Positions 7,236 through 14,618 of a stretch of 64,000 bases of DNA are shown piece by piece. Under the pieces are notes generated by a model that saw only the letters and a program-made list of their open reading frames with translations, was not told the origin of the DNA and did no database searches. Each line of letters begins with the position of its first letter. Within the stretch, counting starts at the first letter, position 1. This DNA comes from CALXXL01 sp034926605 (lineage in GTDB: Bacteria; Verrucomicrobiota; Lentisphaeria; Victivallales; Victivallaceae). The position numbers and the translations under genes are program-made. The stretch lies in NCBI GenBank assembly GCA_034926605.1, contig JAYFQV010000001.1:1-64000 (forward strand), written 5' to 3'.

Positions 7236-8975
7236 TCAGGGTTCAAGCGCGGCGAACGCCGCCGCAATCTCCTTTTTAATCGCACCGGCGGCTTCGGCAA
7301 GTTTCAGCCTAACCGCTTCGCCGCCGCCGCGGACCTTAAACTCCACTTCGCCGTCGGCAAGCGTCCGGGGCGAAACCACCAGCCGGAACGGAATGCCGAT
7401 CAAATCGGCGTCATTGAACATAAACCCGGCTTTCTCGCCGCGGTCGTCATAAAGCACTTCAACGCCGAGCGACTCAAGTTCGTCCACCAATTTTTCGGCG
7501 GCTTCGCCGCAACCGTCCTTGCCGGGCAGCAACGCCACCACGTGCGCCTGATAGGGCGCGATCGATACCGGCCAGATCGGGCCGAAATCATCGTGGCTGG
7601 ACTCCATGACCGCCGCCATGGCCCGGCCTACGCCGATGCCGTAGCAGCCCATCACCATCGGATGGCTCTGGCCGTTTTCGTCGAGGTAACGGCAATTCAT
7701 CGCCTCGGAATAGCGCACTCCCAGTTGGAAGATGTTGCCGATCTCGATTCCGCGCACCAGCTCCAGCGGCGAACCGTCGAGCAGGCACGGATCGCCGTCG
7801 CGCACGGTGGCGATATCGGTGATGACGGTCTCGTTCCAGCGCGGGAAATCACGCTCGAGGTTAAAATTTCTGCAATGGAAGCCGGGTTCATTGGCCCCGA
7901 CCACCAGGTTAGAGCTTTCAGCCGCCGAACGATCGATCACTATCTTGACTTTGGACGGATCAATCGCGAGAATCGAGGCATAACCGGGCTCGCAGCCGAT
8001 CTCGCGGATCGACTCGGCGTCGGCAAATTTAAGTTCCGGAGCTTTCACGGCATTCTGCAATTTGGCTTCATTAACCTCGAAATCGCCGCGGATCAATGCA
8101 AAAATCAGTTCACCGGTAATCGCGTTCTGATAGAACACCGCCTTGCCGGTGGCGGCGCGGTCCACGCCGAGAAACGCGGCCACATCCTCGATGGTGGCGG
8201 CATCCGGTGTGGCAACTTTCTCCAGGGGCAGCGGCTCGGATTTTTCAAACTTCCAGTCGGCGGAGGCCACCTCGCGGTTGGCGCGGTACTTGCGATCACG
8301 GGACACGCAGATGGTGTCCTCACCGCAATCGCATAACGCCATAAATTCATGGGATATCTTGCCCCCCATCATGCCGGAGTTGGACAGAATCGAAATAAAA
8401 TTCTTCATCCCGAGACGTTTGAAGATACGATCGTAGCTTTCATGGGCGCGATCATAATATTTTTCAAGATCGTCCTGGGCGGTATGGAAGCTGTAGGCGT
8501 CCTTCATGGTAAACTCGCGCACCCGGATCAAGCCGGCGCGGGGGCGGGCTTCGTCGCGATACTTGGTCTGTATCTGATAAAGCATCGCGGGAAGCTGCTT
8601 GTAACTGGTAAGCTCGGTGCGGGCAAGCTGAACCACGGCCTCCTCATGGGTCATGGCCAGCACCATAGGCTTGTCATTGCGGTCCTTGAACCTTAACAGT
8701 TCCTCGCCCACGGAATCGTAACGTCCGGACTCCATCCAGAGATCGGCCGGCAAAACCACCGGCATCTCGACCTCCTGGCCGTCGATTCGGTTCATCTCCT
8801 CGCGGATGATGGCCTCGATCTTGGAGATCACTCTTTTCCCCAACGGCAGCAGAGAATAGATGCCGGTGGAAACGCTGCGCGCATAGCCGCCGCGCAGCAG
8901 AAATTTATGGCTGACGGTCTTCGCGTCCTTCGGGTCTTCCTTGAGCCTGCGGCCCACCAGTTTGCTCATGCGCAT
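7236..8975 (-). CDS. proS: Prolyl-tRNA synthetase, bacterial type with editing domain
   Basis: A 579-aa class II aminoacyl-tRNA synthetase charging tRNA-Pro. The catalytic core shows LLPLGKRV, the motif 2 region RAGLIRVREF, MKDAYSFH and the motif 3 region GCYGIGVGR. Between motifs 2 and 3 lies the YbaK-like INS editing domain (about residues 225-390) that removes mischarged alanine, marking the bacterial form. The C-terminal anticodon-binding domain follows (GEKAGFMFNDADLIGIPFRLVV in part). The ATG at 8975 is preceded by GAGGA; a second ATG at 8969 is possible. It lies 8 nt after trpB and 16 nt before nifU. A free-standing YbaK homologue is at 63586. Confidence 0.95.
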   Translation of the reverse strand: MRMSKLVGRRLKEDPKDAKTVSHKFLLRGGYARSVSTGIYSLLPLGKRVISKIEAIIREEMNRIDGQEVEMPVVLPADLWMESGRYDSVGEELLRFKDRNDKPMVLAMTHEEAVVQLARTELTSYKQLPAMLYQIQTKYRDEARPRAGLIRVREFTMKDAYSFHTAQDDLEKYYDRAHESYDRIFKRLGMKNFISILSNSGMMGGKISHEFMALCDCGEDTICVSRDRKYRANREVASADWKFEKSEPLPLEKVATPDAATIEDVAAFLGVDRAATGKAVFYQNAITGELIFALIRGDFEVNEAKLQNAVKAPELKFADAESIREIGCEPGYASILAIDPSKVKIVIDRSAAESSNLVVGANEPGFHCRNFNLERDFPRWNETVITDIATVRDGDPCLLDGSPLELVRGIEIGNIFQLGVRYSEAMNCRYLDENGQSHPMVMGCYGIGVGRAMAAVMESSHDDFGPIWPVSIAPYQAHVVALLPGKDGCGEAAEKLVDELESLGVEVLYDDRGEKAGFMFNDADLIGIPFRLVVSPRTLADGEVEFKVRGGGEAVRLKLAEAAGAIKKEIAAAFAALEP

Positions 8976-8983
8976 ATTCAGAA

Positions 8984-10207
8984 TCAATCCTCGAATTTAT
9001 GATCTTCGCCGAAACCGTAGTGCTCGATCACATAATCGAGATCCTTGTCGCCGCGGCCGGAAAGGTTTACCAGAATGCTGCCGGAACGCATCTTTTTCGC
9101 CAGCCGCATGGCATAGGCCAGCGCATGCGAACTTTCGAGCGCCGGAATGATGCCCTCGTAGCGGGAAAGCTTGAAAAACGCATCGATCGCGTCGAGGTCG
9201 GTAGCGGAATCGTACTCCACCCTGCCGCAGGCGCGCCAAAAGGCGTGCTCCGGCCCAACGCCGGGATAGTCGAGGCCGCTGGCCACCGAATATACCGGGT
9301 CGGGATCGCCGTTTTCATCCTGAAGAAGAATGCTCTCGAACCCGTGTATCTTACCCTTGCTACCGAAAGTCATGCTGGCGGCGTGATCGCCCTTTTTGGG
9401 GCCGCGGCCCATCGGTTCGACCCCGACCAGACGGCAAGGCGAATCGAGGAATCCGGCAAACATGCCGGCGGCGTTGTAGCCGCCGCCGACACAGGCGGTG
9501 ACCACGTCCGGCAGGAAACCGGTCATATCCTTGAACTGTTCGCGGGCCTCGACGCCGACGACCATCTGGAAATCGCGCACCATCATCGGGAACGGATGGG
9601 GGCCCACCACCGAACCGATGCAATAGATCGAATCCTTGTAGTTCTCAAGATACGAAATGAACGCGGAGTCCACCGCTTCCTTCAGGGTCTTCAGCCCGAA
9701 AGAGACCGGCACCACCTTGGCGCCGAGAATCTTCATGCGCGCCACGTTCGGCGCCTGCTTGGCAATGTCCACCTCGCCCATGTGAATCTCGCATTCGAGC
9801 CCGAAATAGGCCGCGGCGGTGGCAAGCGCCACGCCATGCTGGCCGGCGCCGGTCTCGGCGATCAGGCGCTTCTTGCCCATGTATTTGGCCAGCAGCCCTT
9901 CCCCCATGCAATGGTTGAGTTTGTGGGCGCCGGTGTGGTTCAGGTCTTCGCGCTTCAGATAAATCTGGGTATGGCCGAGTTTCTCGGAAAGCGTGCGGCA
10001 GTGATAGACCGGAGTGGGACGGCCTTGGAACTCGCGGCGGATGCGGCGCAGTTCATTGATGAATTCGGCGGATTTGCAGATGGTCATGTAGGCGTCGTAG
10101 ATTTCGTCGAACGCCTTCTGGAGCTCCGGTGGCAGAAATGCGCCGCCATACTCCCCGAAATAACCTTTCTCGTCAGGGTAATTGCTGAAATATGTCGAGA
10201 AATCCAT
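8984..10207 (-). CDS. trpB: Tryptophan synthase beta chain (orphan TrpB)
   Basis: A 407-aa PLP enzyme condensing indole with serine to give tryptophan. Seen: the N-terminal GYFGEYGGAFLPPEL, REDLNHTGAHK with the PLP lysine (Lys96), the catalytic ETGAGQHG loop, GSVVGPHPFP, the phosphate-binding CVGGGYNAAG and the late LSGRGDKD. Length and motifs match the canonical TrpB1 form, although the residues after the PLP Lys (LNHCMGEG) depart from the usual INNTLGQ. No trpA or other trp gene adjoins it; instead it heads an operon with proS, nifU, nifS and a DUF493 gene. It may work with a distant TrpA or salvage indole. A strong promoter lies upstream. Confidence 0.9.
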   Translation of the reverse strand: MDFSTYFSNYPDEKGYFGEYGGAFLPPELQKAFDEIYDAYMTICKSAEFINELRRIRREFQGRPTPVYHCRTLSEKLGHTQIYLKREDLNHTGAHKLNHCMGEGLLAKYMGKKRLIAETGAGQHGVALATAAAYFGLECEIHMGEVDIAKQAPNVARMKILGAKVVPVSFGLKTLKEAVDSAFISYLENYKDSIYCIGSVVGPHPFPMMVRDFQMVVGVEAREQFKDMTGFLPDVVTACVGGGYNAAGMFAGFLDSPCRLVGVEPMGRGPKKGDHAASMTFGSKGKIHGFESILLQDENGDPDPVYSVASGLDYPGVGPEHAFWRACGRVEYDSATDLDAIDAFFKLSRYEGIIPALESSHALAYAMRLAKKMRSGSILVNLSGRGDKDLDYVIEHYGFGEDHKFED

Positions 10208-10243
10208 GCTGCAAATCTCCTTTGCGTTAATATTGATTATTAT

Positions 10244-10272
10244 AATATACCACGCGCAAAAGAAAAATACAA
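10244..10272 (-). promoter_or_regulatory. Sigma-70 promoter of trpB operon
   Basis: Minus strand: -35 TTGTAT (10267-10272), 17-bp spacer, -10 TATATT (10244-10249), about 37 nt before the trpB ATG, which is preceded by AAAGGAGATTTGCAGC. Confidence 0.75.
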
Positions 10273-10375
10273 TGGCCCGGCAAGGCTGGTTTATTGCACC
10301 GCCGCCATTTGCCCGGGCTTGTCCGCGGCATATCGGAACCGCCGCGGCACGTTGATCCGACTGTCTCCACGCCGC

Positions 10376-10584
10376 TCAGTCGGCGGGCGTCTCCGGCACC
10401 GGCGCAGCCTTAGAATCAGAATTTCCCGCCGGTTCGTTCGCCTGCTTATTGTGCTTGCGAATGTGTTTTACCGCTCTCACTATCGGAACGCTCGGCCGGG
10501 ACGTGGACCGTCGCCGCCGCAGCCCGCCGCAATTCCGGTGAAAACAATCGCCATCACAACCGATACGCCAATTCTGATATTCAT
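10376..10584 (-). pseudogene. Small lipoprotein, frameshifted
   Basis: From the ATG at 10584, with GGGAGG just upstream, the frame reads a lipoprotein signal (MNIRIGVSVVMAIVFTG then IAAGC lipobox) and stops after 34 codons. The adjacent -1 frame carries on with a typical hydrophilic lipoprotein tail (NKQANEPAGNSDSKAAP...) to a TGA at 10376. A missing base in the C-rich run near 10498-10501 joins the two into one protein of about 69 aa. It is either a genuine inactivating frameshift, a sequencing error in the C-run, or a 34-aa product with a coincidental downstream frame. No function known. Confidence 0.5.
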
Positions 10585-10622
10585 GCCAGCCCTCCCTTAA
10601 CCCGGGCATTGCCGCCCGCTGT

Positions 10623-11450
10623 TCACAGAAACTCCAGACCAATCCCCATGACGAACATGCCGATAAGCAGTCCGGCCAGTACCATGTGATGCTTACCGTA
10701 GGTCTCGGCCAGCGGCAGAAGCTCGTCAAACGTGATGTACAGCATCACACCGGCCACCAATGCGAACAACAGCGCCAGCAGCGAAACCGACAGAAACGGA
10801 AGCAGGACAAGGAAACCGACCAACGCCCCCACCGGTTCCGCCAGACCGGACAGAAAGGAGTACCAGAAAGCCTTTTTCCGGCTGCCGGTGGCGTATAGTA
10901 TCGGCACCGAAACCGCCATTCCTTCCGGAATATTGTGCAACGCGATCGCCACGGTCAGCGGCAACGCCACCTCCATGCCGGACAGTCCGCCCGCGAACGT
11001 CGCCAGCCCCTCCGGAAAATTGTGAATGCCGATCGCAAGTGCGAAAAGCAGGCCGGAACGCCCGAGACGGCGGCGCTCTTCGCTACTGGCAACCTCGGCA
11101 TGCACATATTCCTTTTCACTGCGCACATGGTGTGGGTTTTCCACCTCCGGCACCAGTTTGTCGATCAGCGCGGTCATGGCCATGCCGCCGGCGAGAGCCA
11201 GCAGCGCATAAATCCCGCCGCGCGGATGCCCGAAACTTTCTCCGAGAGTATGTCGCGCCTGGGGCAGCAGCTCCGCCAGTGAGATGAACACCATCACACC
11301 GCCGGAAAAGCCCAGCGAAAGAGACAGAAAATTGCCGTTGTTGTGCTTCGGATTGCCGAAGAACGCGATCAACCCTCCAATGCCGGTGGCCAGCCCAGCC
11401 AGTGTGGTCAGGCCCATGACCAGCATAAACTCATGGAGGGTAACGGTCAT
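10623..11450 (-). CDS. zupT: ZIP-family metal transporter (ZupT-like)
   Basis: A 275-aa polytopic inner-membrane protein of the ZIP family that imports Zn(II) and related divalent ions. About eight membrane helices are visible. The signature metal-site helices are present: HNFPEGLATF in helix 4 and HNIPEGMAVS in helix 5, both matching the ZupT/GufA subfamily. A variable loop containing His (NPHHVRSEKEYVHAE) lies between helices 3 and 4. The ATG at 11450 follows the DUF1667 stop by 7 nt, with GGAGGA inside the end of that gene. It is the last gene of the flavoprotein operon. Confidence 0.9.
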   Translation of the reverse strand: MTVTLHEFMLVMGLTTLAGLATGIGGLIAFFGNPKHNNGNFLSLSLGFSGGVMVFISLAELLPQARHTLGESFGHPRGGIYALLALAGGMAMTALIDKLVPEVENPHHVRSEKEYVHAEVASSEERRRLGRSGLLFALAIGIHNFPEGLATFAGGLSGMEVALPLTVAIALHNIPEGMAVSVPILYATGSRKKAFWYSFLSGLAEPVGALVGFLVLLPFLSVSLLALLFALVAGVMLYITFDELLPLAETYGKHHMVLAGLLIGMFVMGIGLEFL

Positions 11451-11457
11451 GTCCGGC

Positions 11458-11817
11458 TTACTCCTCCACGGTCCTGGTGGCCACGGCGTTAACGCCGGTA
11501 TGTTCAAAATCGGCCAACAGCACATCCCCCATCCTTACCGGACAAGGTATCCGGAGCTTCCGCAACGCGGCCAGAAAAGCCGGAATCAGGTTACGGGCCA
11601 GCGGCTCCGAAGTGCGTACCGGCACGAACGGAACCTTCTGAGAACCGCACGCAACCACACCGGTAACCATGCGCTTGGGATCGGTCAGTTCGTTTACGGC
11701 GTAGACCTTGCCTCGGGGGCAGCCGTTGCCGGAAACCTCAACCGTGCCGTCGGCAAGCAGTTCAGCCTCCATCCTGCATCCGATGGGGCAGGATATGCAA
11801 ATCATCGACTTCTTCAT
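11458..11817 (-). CDS. DUF1667 cysteine-motif protein
   Basis: A 119-aa protein of the DUF1667 family. It opens with CISCPIGC and has a further NGCPRG motif, a pattern resembling the N-terminal Fe-S or metal site of molybdopterin oxidoreductases. The middle shows TGVVACGSQK and VPVRTSEP, typical of the family. DUF1667 genes are regularly found after the pair of FAD oxidoreductases seen here and are thought to be a small subunit of that complex. It overlaps the upstream gene by 4 bp (ATGA). Confidence 0.88.
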   Translation of the reverse strand: MKKSMICISCPIGCRMEAELLADGTVEVSGNGCPRGKVYAVNELTDPKRMVTGVVACGSQKVPFVPVRTSEPLARNLIPAFLAALRKLRIPCPVRMGDVLLADFEHTGVNAVATRTVEE

Positions 11818-13073
11818 TTGCGGTCGCTTCCTTCCAAATTGAACACCAACTTCCTGCCGCCGGCGGTCAACCCGGCTTCCAGCGTCACCGAAATCATCTC
11901 GGGCGGCGCCACCATGCGCAGTTTCTTGCGCATGATCTCACGGCCGTCGAGCTCGGCCACCAGCGACACACCGCGGTCGACCACCAGCGCGCGCATGAAG
12001 AACTGGGTCTCCGCGCCGGGCACGAAGCGATTGGGGCTGACATAGCGAAGATTGCTGCCGGCTGCCACTTCGCCCTGCTCGCCGGGACGGGCGCCGTCGA
12101 GATACTCGATTATCCGGGCGGCGGACAGCGCGGCCTCGCTGCTGGCGTAGTCGGCCAAGTCATGGACATGAAGCACGTTGCCGGCGGCGAACACGCCGTC
12201 CACGCCGGTCATCCGCCATGCGTCAACCAGCGCGCCGCCGGTGGCGCCGTTCAGAGGCACACCGCACTTTTTGGAAAGCTCGTTTTCGGGAATCAGCCCC
12301 ACCGACAACAGCACGGTGTCGCAATCTATGGTAAACTTGCGGGACTCGTCCGGCACCATGTCCACCAGCGGAGAAACCTCCACACCCTCCACCCGGTCAT
12401 GGCCGATTATCCTGGTCACGGTATGACCGAGATAAAGCGGAATGTCGAAATCGTCGAGGCACTGGGCGATGTTGCGCGCCAGCCCGGAGGGAAACGGCCG
12501 GATCTCGATCACCGCCTTGACCGGAATGCCGCTCCAGGACAGCCGCCTCGCCATAATCAGACCGATGTCGCCGGAACCGACGATCACCGCCGACTTGCCC
12601 GGCAGCAGTCCGGACATGTTAAGCAGCCGCTGAGCCAGCCCTGCGGTGTAAACCCCGGCCGGACGGGTGCCGGGAATGCCGATATTGCCGCGGTTGCGTT
12701 CGCGGCAGCCCATTGCCAGCAGCACCGCCTTGGCGGTAATCTCGGTGACCCCGTCGGTGGAGGAGAGGACTGTCAGCAGTTTGGTGCCGTCTTCCTGTTT
12801 GGACAAATCAATGACGGTGGAATTGAGCATAAGCTCGGCCCCTGCGGCTCTGGCGCCTTCGGCCAGCCGTCCGGCATATTCGGGGCCGGTCAATTCTTCC
12901 TTGAAATGGTGCAGCCCGAAACCGTTGTGGATGCACTGCAAAAGCACGCCGCCGGGAAACTCCTCGCGGTCGATCACAATGGTGGAGCGACCGGCCTTCG
13001 CGGTCACTTCCGCCGCGGCCAATCCCGCCGCGCCGGCGCCGATCACCGCCACATCATATTCGAGGTGTTTCAT
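11814..13073 (-). CDS. NAD(P)/FAD-dependent oxidoreductase, GlpA-partner type
   Basis: A 419-aa flavoprotein of the pyridine nucleotide-disulfide reductase class. Two dinucleotide folds are visible: the FAD site VAVIGAGAAGLAAAE at the N-terminus and the NAD site VIVGSGDIGLIMARR near residue 165. The late VFAAGNVLHVHD is the second FAD motif. It lacks a redox CxxC pair. In many anaerobes this protein, a GlpA-like protein and DUF1667 form one operon and probably one glycerol-3-phosphate or related dehydrogenase complex. The start overlaps the GlpA-like gene by 4 bp. Confidence 0.88.
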   Translation of the reverse strand: MKHLEYDVAVIGAGAAGLAAAEVTAKAGRSTIVIDREEFPGGVLLQCIHNGFGLHHFKEELTGPEYAGRLAEGARAAGAELMLNSTVIDLSKQEDGTKLLTVLSSTDGVTEITAKAVLLAMGCRERNRGNIGIPGTRPAGVYTAGLAQRLLNMSGLLPGKSAVIVGSGDIGLIMARRLSWSGIPVKAVIEIRPFPSGLARNIAQCLDDFDIPLYLGHTVTRIIGHDRVEGVEVSPLVDMVPDESRKFTIDCDTVLLSVGLIPENELSKKCGVPLNGATGGALVDAWRMTGVDGVFAAGNVLHVHDLADYASSEAALSAARIIEYLDGARPGEQGEVAAGSNLRYVSPNRFVPGAETQFFMRALVVDRGVSLVAELDGREIMRKKLRMVAPPEMISVTLEAGLTAGGRKLVFNLEGSDRK

Positions 13074-14506
13074 TCGAGTCTCCCTTCGATCAGCTGCGAA
13101 CCTTCGCCGCGCTTGGTTATTTCTTCCGGTTTCATGCCGGTCTCGCGGCAGATGATCTTGATGATGCGCTCGGTGCAGAACCCGCCCTGACAGCGGCCCA
13201 TGCCGGAACGGGTGTAGAACTTGATACCGTCGATGGTGGTGTGCCCGCGGCGAATCGCCTCGACGATCTCGGCCTCGGACACCTGCTCACAGCGGCATAC
13301 CACCTGGCCGTAAGCCGGGTCTTTGCCGCAAAGCTCGTCGATTTCGGCAGGGGTGTGATGGCGTATCTCGGCGGTTTCCGGCACTTCCGGCTCCGGCTCG
13401 CTCTTTTCAACCAGAGCCAGCCCGGCGGACTTGAGCAGGTCTTTCACATATTCGCCGATGGCGGGGCTGGCGGTCAAGCCGGGCGACTGAATGCCGGCCA
13501 CCTGCACGAAATCCGGAACCTTTTTCGAAAGGTCGATGTAAAAATCATCGCCCGGCATCGTCGGACGCATCCCGGCGAAACTGGTGATCACATCGGTCAC
13601 CGACACGCCGTCTACCATATGCTTGACCTGAGCCAGAATCTGCTCGAGATTGCCGGCGCTGGTGGCCACGTTAGCCTTGTCCGGCTCCATCTCGGCGGTG
13701 GGGCCGATCATCACGGTGCCTTCCACCGTAGGAATCACCAGAATACCCTTGCTGACCTTGGTCGGCACCGGGAAAATCACGCGTTTGACCGATGCCTTGG
13801 TATGGCGGTCGAGTAAATATTCCTCGCCTTTGCGCGGAGTGATCGTATAATCCTCGGCGCCGAAAATCCTTGAAACGTCATCGGCATACAGCCCGGCGGC
13901 GTTTACCACATAACGGGCGCAGACGGTATTGCCGGAAGCGTCGGAAATCTCCCAGACCTTGCCGCGCCGTCGGGCTCCGGTGACAACGAAACCCGTCTTG
14001 AGTTCAACCCCGCCGCGCTTGGCGCCTTCCACCAGCGCAAACACATAGCGGTAAGGCTCTATGGTTCCGCCGTTGGGGGCGAAAAACCCGCCCACGGCGT
14101 CCTCGGAAAGTTTGGGTTCCAGCTGGTGCAGCCGGTCGCGGCCGCAAAGCTCCAGATTGCGCACGCCGTTGGCCTTGCCCTGACGGTAGAGCAGCCTCAC
14201 GGTCTCCATCTGCTCCTCGGAATAGGCGACCACCAGAATGCCGTTGCGCTTGAACGGAAACCCGAGCTGGTACTGCAATGCTTCGAACATCAGATTGCCC
14301 TTGACCTCGAGCCTCGCCTTCAAGGTCTTGGCGCTGGAGTGGTGGAAGCCGCCGTGCACGATGCCGCTGTTGGCCTTGGAAACGCCGAAGCCGACATCGA
14401 CCTCCTTTTCCAGCAGCGCCACCTTCAGCTCGTACTTCGACAGTTGCCACGCCACCGACGCGCCGGAAACCCCGGCCCCGATGACGGCCACGTCATAAAG
14501 ATTCAT
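13070..14506 (-). CDS. glpA: GlpA-like FAD-dependent glycerol-3-phosphate dehydrogenase
   Basis: A 478-aa flavoprotein of the DAO/GlpA family, expected to oxidise sn-glycerol-3-phosphate or a similar hydroxy acid. The FAD fold is at the N-terminus (VAVIGAGVSGASVAWQ). The DAO core runs to about residue 365 (YVVNAAGLYAD, SFAGMRPTMPG). A C-terminal BFD-like [2Fe-2S] domain carries VVCRCEQVSE and GRCQGGFC, giving C-x-C...C-x4-C. It is the first gene of a four-gene unit with a FAD/NAD partner, DUF1667 and zupT. The substrate is not proven by sequence; an L-2-hydroxyglutarate-type enzyme is the main alternative. Confidence 0.82.
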   Translation of the reverse strand: MNLYDVAVIGAGVSGASVAWQLSKYELKVALLEKEVDVGFGVSKANSGIVHGGFHHSSAKTLKARLEVKGNLMFEALQYQLGFPFKRNGILVVAYSEEQMETVRLLYRQGKANGVRNLELCGRDRLHQLEPKLSEDAVGGFFAPNGGTIEPYRYVFALVEGAKRGGVELKTGFVVTGARRRGKVWEISDASGNTVCARYVVNAAGLYADDVSRIFGAEDYTITPRKGEEYLLDRHTKASVKRVIFPVPTKVSKGILVIPTVEGTVMIGPTAEMEPDKANVATSAGNLEQILAQVKHMVDGVSVTDVITSFAGMRPTMPGDDFYIDLSKKVPDFVQVAGIQSPGLTASPAIGEYVKDLLKSAGLALVEKSEPEPEVPETAEIRHHTPAEIDELCGKDPAYGQVVCRCEQVSEAEIVEAIRRGHTTIDGIKFYTRSGMGRCQGGFCTERIIKIICRETGMKPEEITKRGEGSQLIEGRLE

Positions 14507-14570
14507 CTCTATCTCTCCGATCGGTTATTAAAATATGACAACCAATAATATAGCACCGATAATGCAAATA

Positions 14571-14607
14571 AAAAAGCCGCCGGGACTCCCGGCGGCCGTT
14601 TTTTTGT
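14571..14607. terminator. Bidirectional terminator
   Basis: GCCGCCGGGA-CT-CCCGGCGGC hairpin (14576-14596) with A-run before and T-run after, so it works on both strands. It ends the leftward M56 gene. Confidence 0.9.
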
Positions 14608-14618
14608 TAAGCGCAACG

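Noticed and set aside
10498..10501. Programmed -1 frameshift in the small lipoprotein gene
   Set aside because: There is no canonical X-XXY-YYZ slippery heptamer and no evident downstream pseudoknot; a lost base or sequencing error is simpler.
8999..10600. 533-codon open frame opposite trpB
   Set aside because: Antisense shadow of a well-conserved enzyme; the composition is Arg/His/Gly rich with no domain.
11458..14506. Electron-bifurcating or nitrite-reductase complex
   Set aside because: The [2Fe-2S] BFD tail and DAO fold match the GlpA pattern, and no nitrite reductase or flavodoxin partners are present.
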